A stretch of 64,000 bases of DNA from NCBI GenBank assembly GCA_026419785.1, contig JAODTK010005853.1, positions 72,001 through 136,000 on the forward strand, given 5' to 3'. Made by a program: the position numbers and the translations under genes. Source of the stretch: Sclerodactyla briareus. Its lineage: Eukaryota; Echinodermata; Holothuroidea; Dendrochirotida; Sclerodactylidae. A model generated the notes under the pieces. It saw nothing but the letters and a program-made list of their open reading frames with translations, ran no database searches and was not told where the DNA came from. The stretch's first letter is position 1, and every line of letters starts with the position of its first letter. Below are positions 11,973 through 23,401 of the stretch, one piece after another.

Positions 11973-12244
11973 TTAGTGGTAAAAGGTGGGTAAGTGAAAG
12001 TCAGCGCAATAAATTGCCCCAAAACCCCTGTTATGGCATTTATAAAGACAGTTCCACTTTAGCCTTATCACAAGCCCGTTTCGCATGCCAGAATTTTGAA
12101 TGCGGAGGTGCACACCTTCAGGCCGACCCATGATGGGGGCCAGAAATCTGCTAGTGGTAGGGGACATACTGCATAGGTTAGTGGGTAAAAGGTAAGTGCA
12201 TCAGCTTATAAAAGTGCCATAAAGGGGTTTGGGGCAATCTATTA
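11973..12244. repeat. Fold-back element with about 40-bp inverted arms
   Basis: The left arm at 12,008-12,047 contains AATTGCCCCAAAACCCC and TTATGGCATTTATAA. The right arm at 12,205-12,244 is its inverted complement (CTTATAAAAGTGCCAT, AAAGGGGTTTGGGGCAAT). The spacer is about 157 bases. A direct repeat, TTAGTGG(G)TAAAAGGT, precedes each arm (11,973 and 12,178). The structure could be a small foldback transposon or a hairpin-forming RNA. No target-site duplication can be assigned with confidence. Confidence 0.55.
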
Positions 12245-13600
12245 GAATAAATAATCCTGAAACGTAATCACTTGGAGTGTTCTTTGATTACAACACCCTT
12301 TAACCATACTCTAATTGGGTAACTTTTACCCCTAAACGTAACATGTTTAATGACATGGAACAATAAATAGTACGTTACCTTCTAATAACCACTGTCATCC
12401 CAATTAAACTCAAATGTTCACTAATCAACAAAAGATGTTCACAGGTCACAAAGGAGGTTCACAGATAAACCAAGAGTCTCTCATCGCTCATGCCTCTAGA
12501 CCCGTAGGGTATCACCTGATGACAGGTTCGAAGCACCTCCAGATAATTCTATGCAATGGCGCTTCAAGTAATCGCCAAAATGGGTCCCCCATAATACAGT
12601 TGACTTTTCTGGGTTCCGTAACCCCCGTAGAATGTGACTGTCAAATACCCAAAAATACCGAATCCCCATCATAAATCTAATAATGAATACACACTCACCG
12701 TAGTTCAATACGGAACCATTCCGAATCTGTGGAGAAGAGTAAAAACAAGGGGCAAACGCTACAATATGCCAGTTATCTCTCTAAAACCGGCTGCCTGACC
12801 CAAGCCGTGAACCGTCGTTCCCATAATGTTGAACTCCAACACATGGAAACCCAACCGATTCGCAATTTTCTAATGACCAAAACCATCTACACCCCTCCAA
12901 TGCGAATAGCATTCAACAATGAGGCCTTTACAGACCCTTGTGCTCAAGGGGGGAGGGGTATTCCTTGGCCCTCCATAAAACGTACACCTAGAAGCCTACA
13001 GATAAAACCCTTCAATTGGCTCTATAGCCCTGAACCTGTACACCAAGAAATTTCTACCATCATTAATTGTCCCTAATACCATTCAACCTGAAATCAATCC
13101 CCACAACTAGGTGAAAATAAAACAATATACAATTTACTCACTCAGAATCCATTGACAACGCCCCTAAATAAAACCGACCAAGTCTGGCCGCCATCCATAC
13201 TGTCAGTAGCACACACAAAATACATGGGATGAAAATGGGCCCACCCGGCCACTACACAAATCCCCTAGACCAATCTTGCCCCCACAAAATATTGTGCATC
13301 CCGGGCTTGTCTCCCTAGGATAATGTATATATCCCCATCACCAGTAAAACAGCGGCTACTGCTGTCTCTCCAGGAAGGTGAATACCCTCCAACAGCTCAA
13401 ATCTGAAACCCCAAAAACCTCATGATTTCGCCTATGGCATGGAAAATACAAATCGTCCACGAGCTATGCAAATTAGTCCCGTTGTTTCATATCAATCCAT
13501 TCTGTATTCAACTCACAACTTCTTGGAAAGTTACGCAATCTCACGAACACACTAGAAAGTCACCCACTGTATGACCTGCCCAGTCAACATGTTAGATTAA
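12245..13600. other. Strand-asymmetric A+C-rich stretch
   Basis: The + strand is rich in A and C and poor in G for over a kilobase, clearest at 12,730-13,560. That skew recalls a mitochondrial strand, but no mitochondrial protein, rRNA or tRNA could be read in it. A 115-codon open stretch on + (12,729-13,076) lacks a recognisable domain. It is unassigned. Confidence 0.35.
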
Positions 13601-14099
13601 TGACCCATCCACACAACTTGCTCCCCACACACGGAGGACAACAATGTCCATACGCGAACTTCAAGCATGACGTATTGTTTTTTGGACTTTTTGAGAGACT
13701 TTTAGGACGGTCATGACCTGTTATGAGGTGATTTTTTACTTCACTCTCTGTGAGTTTTCTGACTCGTGACGTGTGTTTTAGCCTAGGTCTTCTACCTAAT
13801 GTGTTTAGGTTTAGTAGTCCAGCGGCTGGTGGGCCAGCCTGGCCTTCGACTGACTTCGTACTGACCATTAAATAGTGATGGGGAATTTCCTGCCTGAGGC
13901 ACAGGGGATGGGGGACTTGCAAGGGATCCATGGGCTCGACGATCGTTACCAGTGGTGACCTAGCCGTAGGGTTTTTGAACCGTGTAGGAACGCTTATTTC
14001 TCGGCTGTATCAGTGGTCTCTCACCCGTGAAATTTTGATTGCCTGGGTTTGAACCAGTGATTGGCTTATTTCCATCAGTCGGGTTCCACTGGATATGAA
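13601..14099. other. Unassigned DNA
   Basis: Nothing recognisable. A 115-codon open frame on the - strand (13,584-13,931) has no domain, and its neighbours give no support, so it is not called as a gene. Confidence 0.3.
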
Positions 14100-14225
14100 C
14101 AATAGCGGTTGTCAGTTTGGGGGTTAGGAATTTTGGTCCGATGCCCCATGGGCCTGGGGCCCATTTTTGAAAATTTCAAACAATGGTACTTGAAATGAGC
14201 TCCTCCCACAAGCTTCCGTTGATTT
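14100..14225 (+). repeat. Family B fragment
   Basis: Phrases 'ggaattttggtccgatgccccatgggcc', 'atttcaaacaatggtacttgaaatg' and 'cctcccacaagcttc' place this in the family B monomer. It is cut off where the next family C head begins. Confidence 0.65.
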
Positions 14226-15882
14226 TGTTCCTTGAAAAAGTCGGGGATCTATGTTAGTCATTCTCGTATGTGTCGTGTGTGTGGTGGTGTGTGTATGTGT
14301 GTGACGCTTGACTTGTAAAACACCCTAACTCGACTCCACCTGGATGGATTGAAGCTCATTACTTAGTATGTTGTGTTCCCCATGATGAGTACATGATCCC
14401 TATTGTTCGGGGTTCATGGTGTGAAAGTCATTGAGGGTCACCAGGGTCAAAGTGTCAACTAAAAGTGTGAAAGCCTCGTAAAAACGGAAAGTCCAGAACA
14501 GTTGGTCGATCAAGCTGAAATTGCGTGTTGAGCTTTTAATGGGGAGTACAAGACCCTATTGTTGGAGTGTTGATTGGGGTTCATTTTGTGAGAAATAAGG
14601 AAATTTCAAAAAGTGATATTTTGGTCAATGTTGGCGTGTAAACACGCTAACTCAACCTCACATGAAGGATGATGCCTCATACTTGGTATGTGTGTTCCCC
14701 ATGATGAGTACAGATCCTATTGTTTTGGGGGGTGAGGTTAAATGTCACGTGAGGTCACCAGGGCAAAGTGTGAATTTTGTTAAAGTTAGGTCCAGAAAGT
14801 CGGTCCAAGAAGGTGTAGTTTGGGTGTTAGCTTTATTAGAGGAGTACAAGAACCTATGTTTTTGGTCAGGTTGGGGGGGGGGAGGATTTGGTAGAAAAAT
14901 AGAAACCCCGACCCCACCTGGATGGAGAGCCTCCTGATTGGTATGTTGTGTTCACCATCATTAGGGAACATGACCCTACTGGTTTGGGGGTAAGGTCAAA
15001 TGTCATCTAATGTCACCAGAGGTCAACGTGTGAAACCTTGAAAACACGTAAGTCCAGAAACAGTGGTTCCGATCAAAGCTAGAGGGTGGTTTTGTGGGTT
15101 TATTATGGGGAGCACAAGAACCCTATTATTTGGGTCTTGGTTGGGGGACCTTTTTGGAGAAAACTAGGAATTGTCCAAAAAAATGATTATTTTGGTTTTT
15201 TTTTTGTCTTGTAAAACGGTAATCGACCCCACCGGATGGATGAAGCTCATACTTGGTTGTGGGTGTTCCTCATAATTAGGACATGATCCCTTAGTGTTTT
15301 GGCGTCAGGTGTGTAGTTTCTATGGGGATGTACAAGAGGAACCCTATTATTTGGGGTCTTGTTGGGGGACTTTTTGGAGAAATTAAGAAATTGTCAAAAA
15401 ATGATATTTTTTATTTTACGATTATAACACCGCTAACTCGACCCCACCTGATGGATGAAGCTATAAATGGGTGGTGTGTTTCCCCATATAGTTAACAGGA
15501 TAGCTATTGTTTTTGGCGGTCGGGCAAAGGTCATTGAGGTCACCAGAGGTCAAAGTGTCAAATCCTTGTAAACACGATAAGTCAGGAACGGTTGGTCTGG
15601 TCAAGCTGAAATTCGGTGTATGGCTTTCTCATGGGGAGTATAAAAGAACCCTATTGCTTTTGAGTCAGGTCTAGGTAAAACAGGATAAGTCCAGAATGCT
15701 TGATCTGATCAGTTGAAAATTTCCAGTGTGTAGTTTTCTCATCAAGAGTACAGGAACCCTAACCTGTTTTGTCGGAATGGTGTCAATTTCTGTGAAAAAT
15801 GGGAAATCTGTGAGAAATTTCATATCCTGCGTATAATGAAACTTGTACAATGTCCATTTATCCCATTGTCAAGGAACACATC
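14226..15882 (+). mobile_element. Family C element with about five monomers
   Basis: A worn head (GTTCCTTGAAAAAGTCGGGGATC region, 14,226-14,250) is followed by a GT-rich run. Monomer openings lie near 14,310, 14,635, 14,905, 15,215 and 15,425. GTCAAGGAAC at 15,869-15,878 may be a decayed tail. AGGTCA half-sites four bases apart occur at 15,537 and 15,547. This is the longest family C array in the window; monomer spacing varies from about 210 to 325 bases. Confidence 0.65.
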
Positions 15883-16105
15883 TTTTTTTCTCTCATCTTC
15901 AAAGTACATGAAATGGTCCTTGGGTAAGAGGCCTTGAGGCCGTTATATATGAAATTGCTACTTCTGTATAAAAAAGCTCAGTCATTATCTATATGCCATA
16001 GGCCCCGGGCAACCCCACCCACCTCCTTTGGGAACGAATTAAGAATCTGCCTGGAGGAACCTGCAACCCGCCATCCGAGCCCTGCAAGCGGTTGTCTTCC
16101 AATTC
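15883..16105. other. Unassigned DNA between family C and a candidate exon
   Basis: Nothing recognised beyond a 'tgaaatggtccttgggtaagaggccttgaggcc' phrase at about 15,909, which resembles family B, so part of it may be an old B fragment. Confidence 0.3.
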
Positions 16106-16348
16106 CTACATGACGGTACAAGCAATCACAGCTTTTTGCCAATCCACTTGGTGAAATACCGACGTTAATTCCAAGCCATTAGAAAAGTTTTCCTGAAGCA
16201 AACCAACCACAAATAAACCTGTTTGACTTGACTTGAAAATCGATATGTTGATATCTCCAATGGTTAATTCACCGGCGTCCCAATGAGAAGAATTACACAC
16301 ACAATGCCTATGCACAGGGCGTCGACGGCCCATTGATAGGTAAGATTT
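16106..16348 (-). CDS. Candidate exon with a possible membrane helix
   Basis: On the - strand, TCTGCAG ends at 16,349 and could be a splice acceptor. The frame that starts right after it reads NLTYQWAVDALCIGIVCVIL then LIGTPVN and stops at 16,264-16,266. It would have an N-glycosylation motif followed by a ~17-residue hydrophobic helix, as in the first helix of many rhodopsin-like GPCRs. A second frame (16,333-16,106) is open for 75 codons with a more soluble composition. I cannot say which is real, or whether an indel joins them. The polypyrimidine tract before the acceptor is weak. No family is assigned. Confidence 0.25.
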   Translation of the reverse strand, partial: KSYLSMGRRRPVHRHCVCNSSHWDAGELTIGDINISIFKSSQTGLFVVGLLQENFSNGLELTSVFHQVDWQKAVIACTVM

Positions 16349-16773
16349 CTGCAGACCGACTAGCCTGTAAATCCTTTCGCACTCCGACAGGGATCGGCGG
16401 TGTCGACAACCCCAATTGTGTTAACATCACGAGGCGCTGGAAACGCGGGGAAAGGCTAGAATGAATTTGGATGGCATCCCCTTTCTTAGTGTATGTATAG
16501 TAGTGTTACCACAATTGGAAAATATGGATTGAATTTGTTTCATTCCATCGTAATTTGGTCCGACATAGGCCAACAGCCCAACACCATTCTGTATTAGCTC
16601 GCAGCTACTAAAGATGTTTATGATTGGGGCCTACTCTTAGAGTACTTATATGCTGTAAGTTTCCTAATGATGTATTTTTTTTTTTTCAGTTTGGTTCCTT
16701 TACTGTCCACTTGCAACTGCCTTACCCACTTTCGCCTCGACAGTGCCATCTTGCCATGTGATCATTCCTGCAG

Positions 16774-16920
16774 TGTCTCAATATCATCCCAGAGTCTACG
16801 GGCTGTCAGGTGGAGGCGCCTTCTGGTGCCTTGATTGTGACCTCAATCAATCTGGCCAGGGACGTTTCATGCTGCTGCCATTGCAAGCCTAATTCACGCA
16901 AGATCACAGTGTTTGCAGTG
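16774..16920 (+). CDS. Candidate internal exon, 49 codons
   Basis: The stretch is preceded by CATTCCTGCAG and ends at a strong donor, GTAAGC, at 16,921. It is exactly 147 bases, open in the frame that starts at its first base, and keeps phase at both ends. The product reads CLNIIPESTGCQVEAPSGAL, then IVTSINLARDVSCCCHCKPN and SRKITVFAV, with a CxxxxCCCxC-like cluster. An alternative acceptor after 13 T residues (16,676-16,689) gives a longer exon that is open only in another frame. I do not recognise the family. Candidate exons at 17,503 and 17,996 lie downstream on the same strand, but nothing links them directly. Confidence 0.33.
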
Positions 16921-17502
16921 GTAAGCAGATGGCGGAAATTACAGGTACTGTACAAGATTTTCGTAATCAATTAACTTTTGGTACAGCAAGCTTTCCTGGT
17001 TTGGCTAATGCAAGGGTTTGTGCCAGATTTATGAATCTGGTGGCAGTCCCCCCTGTGTAAAACAAAAAAAAATTGGATTTGGGGGGGTTCCATGGGAGTC
17101 TTATTATTAACTGTCAGTCGGGTTGTTGCCGTATGCTGGCTATACTGAGAAAACTGCCCCCATCATGGGGATTGCATAGGCATATCCCCCCAGATAAATA
17201 AGTGGAACTAATACTGTAATCTATCTATTAATTCAACTTAACCCCACTGGACTAATGCCCCACCCCCTTGCCACGTCTAGCTTCTGGCAAGACTTCTTAG
17301 TAATTTCTATATGGGGGAAGGGGATTATACCAAAGAGTTACATGGAAATCAGCCTCAATATCAGCATTATGCTATTATAGAAGGCTCAAACGAAGGATGT
17401 ATGTTTCTGTTTTGGCTGAGTTTTCCGAATCAGACTTAGTAATCATTTTGCCATATGTAGATGAGTGTACATGTGTGTCTGTGACAGGGCTCGAAAAACA
17501 CG

Positions 17503-17634
17503 ATGGCGGAGTTCGAATCCGCACCCGAAACGATGGAAGTGCACCCGAAATCGCCGTTGATGGGGGCAAAAGAAAATAGTGAGCAAATACGCGCCCGTAA
17601 AACATTTCCTCCCACCAATGCTCAGATGCAAGTT
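17503..17634 (+). CDS. Candidate first coding exon
   Basis: An ATG in strong Kozak context (A at -3, G at +4) opens 44 codons that run into a donor-like GTAAGG at 17,635 in phase 0. The product begins MAEFESAPETMEVHPKSPLM and continues GAKENSEQIRARKTFPPTNA. It is charged, proline-containing and low in hydrophobics, like many intracellular N termini. No signal peptide is present and no family is recognised. Upstream bases 17,440-17,480 faintly resemble a family A leader (AGACTTAGTAATCA and a TG-rich run). The antisense strand is also open here for 128 codons, which weakens the case. Confidence 0.35.
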
Positions 17635-17908
17635 GTAAGGTCCTGAAGTAAAAATGTGTCGTAAAATTCTCCGCCGGTAAACCCCGCAAAAACATGACCT
17701 TCCAAACTTTGAAACATGTCCAGATATCCCTCCGATACTTTCCACCACCGTGAACAGCCAAAACTACAACAGCAATTCCGTTGTCTGAACAGGCTGGAAC
17801 GACCGCAAGGTTCCGATTATTGCATTATCAGTATCGTAGATAACAAAGTTTCGACTGTAACATAACGTTCCATTGATCACAACACCTGTTGTTTAATTTT
17901 ATCAATTT

Positions 17909-17956
17909 GGGGGTAAGAAGAAGCCTTATTCCCTGGATCCAGGTTTTCTTACCCCC
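17909..17956. other. Hairpin with nested palindrome
   Basis: GGGGGTAAGAA at 17,909-17,919 pairs perfectly with TTCTTACCCCC at 17,946-17,956. The loop itself contains the 12-base palindrome CCTGGATCCAGG at 17,932-17,943. It lies just upstream of a candidate splice acceptor. The role is unknown. Confidence 0.55.
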
Positions 17957-17995
17957 CCGCACAGAGTCAAAATCAATTCCTCTTTCACATCTTAG

Positions 17996-18103
17996 CAACC
18001 CTCAACATGTGGTGTTCCACGAAGGCACCAAACTGGTCGGTGGGTTTCCTTGCTGCAATCAATGACGCGATTCCTCGTTGAGCTCCAACACTGGAAGTTG
18101 TCG
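17996..18103. CDS. Possible exon, strand unresolved
   Basis: On +, a good acceptor (TTCCTCTTTCACATCTTAG) and a donor (TCG|GTGAGA) enclose 108 bases that are open for 36 codons in phase 0, the phase left by the exon at 17,503-17,634. On -, the same bases read openly as GIASLIAARKPTDQFGAFVE, then HHMLRVAKM and a stop. Its DQFGAFVxxxxLR pattern recalls the short C-terminal motif of MADF/Myb-like proteins tied to PIF/Harbinger elements. Both readings are weak. RNA evidence or a protein search would decide. Confidence 0.22.
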
Positions 18104-18334
18104 GTGAGACCTAGACACAACATAGACTAAACACTACCAACAATTGTGCACGATTCAGAGAGTTGGCTAATTGGGCAAATGAAACCATCTCCACCTAACC
18201 CTCAAAGTGTCATCAAATCCCCAATTCTGTGTTATAATGCACGAAGCACCCCCACCGCCCTCACATTGTCCTGATGTTACCGGTGTAGCGAACGAGACAA
18301 AACTCCTCTTGTTGTGGGACAAACGAACACGTTG

Positions 18335-18760
18335 AATGACTTCCAGTTACCCTGACTCGATGATAAAAAAATTGGAACTCAGGTAAACCATACCCACCAG
18401 GTTTCATGAAAATCCAGCACCTTGACGATTTCGCATGAATTATCAAATAGGTACTTGAAATGACCTCTATTGACCCCGAATTTTGTTAAAATTTTTGGGA
18501 ACTGAAGGTAGACCTATTCCCACCAATTTTTGTGAAAATCCGCCAAACTAATTCAAATTAGATGACTTAATTACCCATATTTTACGCTGAAAATCTAATC
18601 ATTCATCTACCTATATCCCGCCATCCATGTGCCAAACAGTCAGCATAGCACATACGGTTCATTTGTGATCTTGCTAACGAGCTTAAAACAATACATTTAC
18701 ATGAAATAGCTACTACCTGACTTAATTAGTGATTACACACATACACCACACACACAACCC
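18335..18760 (-). repeat. Inverted family A core fragment
   Basis: Read on the - strand this gives the usual family A phrases: 'ttagctcgttagcaagatcac', 'gattagattttcagcg', 'ttttcatgaaacctggtgggtatggttt'. It is one of very few family A pieces in the opposite orientation. The + strand shows CACACACA and a C run at its right edge, the complement of the TG-rich leader. Head and tail are missing. Confidence 0.6.
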
Positions 18761-19189
18761 CCGCCCCCCCCCAATAAAAAAGATTTGGGAACCCCTCAGT
18801 CTCCTCCTATTTTTCATTCAGTGAGACAATTAGGCTACAATTGTCCATCCTGTATGATCCTATGTAACATGGAAATAATAATTTTGGTTTTTGGGGTTTT
18901 GATGTTTTGGTTGGTCTTTGCAAATTATGTGAGGGGGGAATTTTTCAGATACTCTTCTGGTAGAGTATTCTGGTAGAGTAGGCTATTCAGTCCGACAGTT
19001 TCGCATTATTACACATTAATTTACTGATGGTACCTTTTCCGACAAAATCTGGAATTTGCCAGCTAAAATCATCACCTAGTCTATGCTTACAAACCCTGGA
19101 ATATATGCATCGGGAATTGGTGGATTGCCTGCACATGAATTCATATTTCGTTGACTCCACATTCAATACAGGAAATGAACAATGGTGTA

Positions 19190-19430
19190 TATTTCACAAT
19201 TTTTGAAGCACAATGCAATGCAATGCAATTTTGCACTGTTTACATGCAAGAGTGCAAGGAGTGCAATGGAGCTCACATATTGTTGTGCCAACTTCCGCTC
19301 AGCGGACTGGCGTACGGCTCTTAGTCGTGCATGCCCATGTGCAGAATTTGAACTGGATGGGCCTTGGCAACACGCATATCGAATCTTACGTACACGATCA
19401 GCGCATCTTGCGTGCTGCAAGATACGATAC
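19190..19430 (+). repeat. Family F dispersed repeat, copy 1
   Basis: 'ttttgaagcacaatgcaatgca', 'aagagtgcaaggagtgcaatggag', 'ccgctcagcggactggcgtacgg' and 'gtgcatgcccatgtgcag' recur with the same spacing at 30,175-30,400. Open frames here are not shared with that copy, so the pair is treated as a non-coding dispersed repeat of unknown class. Confidence 0.55.
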
Positions 19431-20270
19431 ATTGCCTCCACCATTGTTTGTACACGCACTGGCCCCGACATCTCCGATGTTCACAAAAAAACGATTTTGA
19501 ATCATAATACGATGGATGAAAATGTACCGGAATGAAATGATAGACATTGGAATATATTCCACTGATTCTTTGTCAAAGGGCAATGAGAAAAATGTCCTGA
19601 TTGCTGACAAAAATAGTAGTGAGTTTTCAGCAGCCAATGCTCTGTCAACAATTTGTTTGTCCATGCACTCTTTGGTGTTCCTAAATCTCTGGCCTAGTTC
19701 CATTCCCTAATGATACTTATTCCAAGGTCAACGTGGCCTGCACTGAAATTTTTTTTTGAGGCTGATTACCATACACAAGTTTAAAAATTAGTGGCTGATT
19801 TTGCAGACTCTTAATTCGTGAACATCTATTCTAGCAGCAACACAGCAACTGAAGGAAAAACGACCACATAATGGATTGTTGGAGGTTTTTTTGAGCCAAT
19901 CTTGGAACAAATAACTGGCATGAATTAGTGGAGATTGTGAATATTCAGTCACAGTCGGTTTAATTATTCGCATTCGCTACAAAGCAACAGCCGTCACACT
20001 TACCACCCCGCTACACATGCATACAAAAACTTAGGAAGGCCCAAATTCGTGTTCAATTTCCGGTCCGTTCGTGGGCAGCTTTTGTCGGGGTGTGCTACTG
20101 TGAATGTGAAGATTATGTAGTCGTTTTGGTACAGTTGAGTTATTATTATATGCCTTCAGGAATGAGGCCTAAAACTATCCAATGATTCTATCTAGCTTTA
20201 AATAAAAATGGAGGAGCCTCGAAAATCCAAACATTGCAACCCAAAATCCAATTTCCAGTTGTTGTTTTTC

Positions 20271-20287
20271 TTGGGGGGGGGGGGGGG
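20271..20287 (+). repeat. G homopolymer of about 15
   Basis: An uninterrupted run of G within otherwise low-copy DNA (19,431-20,588), where nothing else is recognised. Length is likely unreliable in a long-read assembly. Confidence 0.6.
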
Positions 20288-20588
20288 AAGTAGCACCCGA
20301 AATGAGTAGTTCGATCACTGGTGTGTGGCGGTGTGAAAAGAGGCCATTTGTGTGAATACACACGGCCACTATGGACACTCCTGGAAAAGAGGACCTCCTC
20401 GGAGGGGTGTGTTCGGTTTTGGGTACATGCACATGCTAACACTCTGCTCTTGGAGTTTAGTACAATCTGCAGTCAGTCTTTGGTGGGGTAGGGGTAGGTC
20501 TTCTATGTCTCGCCAGTTTGAAAGTATGCATGTGTGTCCCTTGGCCTCTGTTATCATTGACTCCAGTAGTGGGCAGTTTAACTTTTTT

Positions 20589-21605
20589 GTCTTGCCGAAC
20601 AAAGTTCAGAAAGCGACTTAGCAATCACTGTGGCATTTGTGTATGTCATTCATGGTTTGGTTGTCCCACTTTGTCGTTTAGCAGGATTTCTCCGAAATGG
20701 TCAGACCGATTTCGATGGAAATTTTGTTATGTATATGAGGTTGGGTGAACACAACGATTAACTCATTAGCAAGGTTCGGTCCCGAACCATAGGTCAATGG
20801 TGGTTTGGTTTTCACCTAGGTACAGGATATTAAGTAGATGAACTGATGAGACTCTCAGTGTAAAAGATTGCTAATCAAGTTGTCTAATTTCATAATTTCG
20901 TGCAATATACTTTTGTCAGGTTTTTTACGAAACTTGGTGAATGTGTCTGCCTTAGGTCCGAACTTTTTGACAAGATCCAGGGTCACTGGAGCCTCATTCA
21001 ATGTGTTCTACTTTGCATAGTTTTAGGGCAAAATCTCACAAAGCTTGTTGGATTTTCAATGGAACCCCGGTTTGGTATCTGGATCTGGTAGTCGGCCCAA
21101 CAATCACTGGATGCATGGTTTACCTTTAGTACCGAACATTTTTTCCTACCTTCACTCAGGTCCATGTCCATTTTAGAGGTATTTCAACGTGGACTAAGCT
21201 CATAAGTGTAGGCGTAATTTCATAAAGCTTTCCTGGATTTTCATGAAACTTGAAAAATTGGTGACGCAATGGACCATACAAGTTCAGGAATTTGAGTGTC
21301 AAAGGTCATCGGGGATCACTATTGACGAAGCTGTCATTTTTGGGGGTGAAACAACAAAGGCTTCTCCTCCTAGATTGAATTGGAATGATTAACGGTAGTT
21401 TGGGGTTTTCAATATATAATGACCTATGGTTCATAGGTTTGAACAGAAATTGTGGGTCAAAGGTCATCTGGGGTTTACTTTTAGGCCCTTTTATTTTCAA
21501 AGGCTTCCAACGCTCCTTCCAAAAGTTTCGATCAAGTTATCAACTTAGTCAGTATAGTGGTAACGCATGGTTCATATGGGGTTTCCATGAAATCCTATTT
21601 CACTA
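20589..21605 (+). mobile_element. Family A element, head plus core, no tail
   Basis: The head variant GTCTTGCCGAAC/AAAGTTCAGAAAGCGAC starts at 20,589 after a T run. A leader reading 'cgtttagcaggatttctccgaaatgg', 'ttttgttatgtatatgaggttgggtgaacac' follows. Core units with 'cgaaacttggtgaatgtgtctgcc' and 'ggtcactggagcctcattcaatgtg' then repeat about every 140-150 bases to 21,600. The element gives way to low-copy sequence before the next head at 21,841. Confidence 0.6.
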
Positions 21606-21840
21606 AATTCTAGTTACTTACTATACTCCATCTTTGAACTTGCATGCAACCCACCCTCGCGATGACATCTAACAATTTTCCAGCAGTCGAGTTGAACCAC
21701 TTTTTCCAGAGATTAATTGATGACCTTGGAAATTGGTCAGTTCAAAAATCACCGGACTAATGTTAATTTCGGGTGTTCAGGGAATTTGAGGTGGGAAGGC
21801 AATTTGGCTACTTTGATACAAACGTTCAAAAGCCCGTTTT

Positions 21841-23242
21841 TGTCTCGCCTGACATGAAATTCCGGAAGAGAATAGTGGTCACTATGGGATGTGTGTGTGG
21901 TGTGGGTTGTTTGCGTGTGTATGTGTGCTGGTATGCTACAATTTCTGGTGAGGTTTTCTCACAAAACGTTGAGGCCTGTTACATGACGAAGTTTCGTGTG
22001 AGCCCAGGGGTTGGGTGACCCGATCCGATAGATTTTGGCAGCGAAGTCATCAATTGAAGTTGGTAAATTAGCTTATTTTAGGTCATTTAGTGTTGGAAGT
22101 CGTTGCAAAGATTACGCAGAACCGTAGGTGCTACGTGATGACACGTAGAGAACTGATATATTTTGCCTGCATATGCTTATTGAGTAGTCTCATTGGCTAA
22201 TTTATGCAAATTTTACCAATGTGTGGTCAGGTTTCACGAAAACTTGGTGGATGTGGTCACATGAGTTCCGGTCATGGAGGTCAATGTTTTGTGTCAATTT
22301 GCATTTTTTAGGCAATTTTTGAAGGTTGTTGATTCCACCAAACTTAGAGATATGACCACCTTGATCCAGATATTTGAAGGTACAGATGGGGTCAGTAGAG
22401 GTCATTGTATGTTGCCTCCTTTGCATAATATATTTAATTTCCAACTTGGTAAGAATTTCGCCAAAACTCAGTAGGGTTGGTCCGTTAACATTTTTCTGGA
22501 TCTGTTGTTTTCGATTTTCAGGAAGTTAAGTCATCATAATAGCTTCTGTTAGAATAAAGCACGGAGGAACAAGTAAACCGTTTAGCTCCTGTGACATTGT
22601 GCGTTATAAGCTGCTACAAGAAAACCCTCTTTTACACAACCAATTTGATTAGGTGATTAGACATCAAAAATTCTGTAACATTTTTCCCTCTCTCTTCTGG
22701 GGACTGGGGACAAAAGTGGAGGTTTCCCAAAGATATATTTTGAGACCTTGACTGCTGTGTGGGGATAGGTTGGGGTATGGGGGAAGGCGGGGGAGAGGTG
22801 TTGCTGCCTGGCAGGGGGGGGGGGGGATGGCATGTCCTGGCTGATTGAAAATAAAAGGCAATGAATAATCAAGGAAATTATTTTAAAGGGTAAAGAAGCC
22901 CGGGGGGGCGGATGCCTAAAGGGGATTTAGAACATTCAAGTTGGATTTTGGGTCGAAGAGGTGAGTTGACTGAGATAAAACTTTATTCAAATTTATGATG
23001 AAAGGAGTGGGGGGGGTGGGCATGAGGAAGAAAAAAGCAATTAAGGGACTTGTAATAAGAGTAAAACTTACTGGTCAGTTATTTAGGAAATTTTTTATTG
23101 TGTTTATAGGTGAAAATATGTGATGTGCGTTGACATGACCATGGTCTGCTTGAACTAGTTGGTTGTGTATAGTGTGTGTATAGTGTGAATACAGAACCAC
23201 GATTTCGCGCACAGGCGAGACACTTCTTGGCTATTGCCTTGT
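21841..23242 (+). mobile_element. Family A element, apparently full-length (HINE-like)
   Basis: The head TGTCTCGCCTG at 21,841 follows a T run. A TG-rich leader, three core units (22,200-22,460), 'gcacggaggaac' and 'aaccaatttgattaggt' phrases and a G-rich block at 22,758-22,830 follow. The inverted tail CAGGCGAGACA lies at 23,212-23,222, and CTATTGCCTTGT follows in place of the usual GCGATCGCCTTGT. Length is about 1.4 kb. The inverted repeat is at the very 5' end but about 20 bases inside the 3' end, as in Helentron-type elements. No open frame encodes a transposase or a Rep/helicase. Confidence 0.65.
22758..22830 (+). other. G-quadruplex-prone block of family A
   Basis: Several runs of four or more G lie within 75 bases and end in a run of about 13 G. 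The block recurs at the same place in copies at 31,270-31,320, 54,273-54,348 and 61,167-61,236, so it belongs to the element. Confidence 0.6.
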
Positions 23243-23401
23243 CTCTCCAGTGGGATAGAGGGGATGATCTGGGAGGGGGTCAGTATATTATTGTACAGTG
23301 GTACAGGTGGAGGTGTTTGGGAATTTGAGGGTCAAATGGAATCTAGGGGCAAATTGTATTTTAAAAGTCGAGCGGGTCTCTTTATACAAAAGAAGATGAT
23401 C

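Noticed and set aside
12730-13560. Nuclear copy of mitochondrial DNA
   Set aside because: Only the base skew fits. No mitochondrial protein, rRNA or tRNA could be read in either strand.
17375-17761. 128-codon open frame on -
   Set aside because: It starts at the edge of the candidate + strand exon at 17,503. The + reading has a good start and donor, and the - reading has no splice or domain support. It remains possible.
19163-19535. Overlapping open frames of 95-117 codons
   Set aside because: The sequence is a dispersed repeat (family F), and the second copy at 30,175 does not preserve any of the frames.
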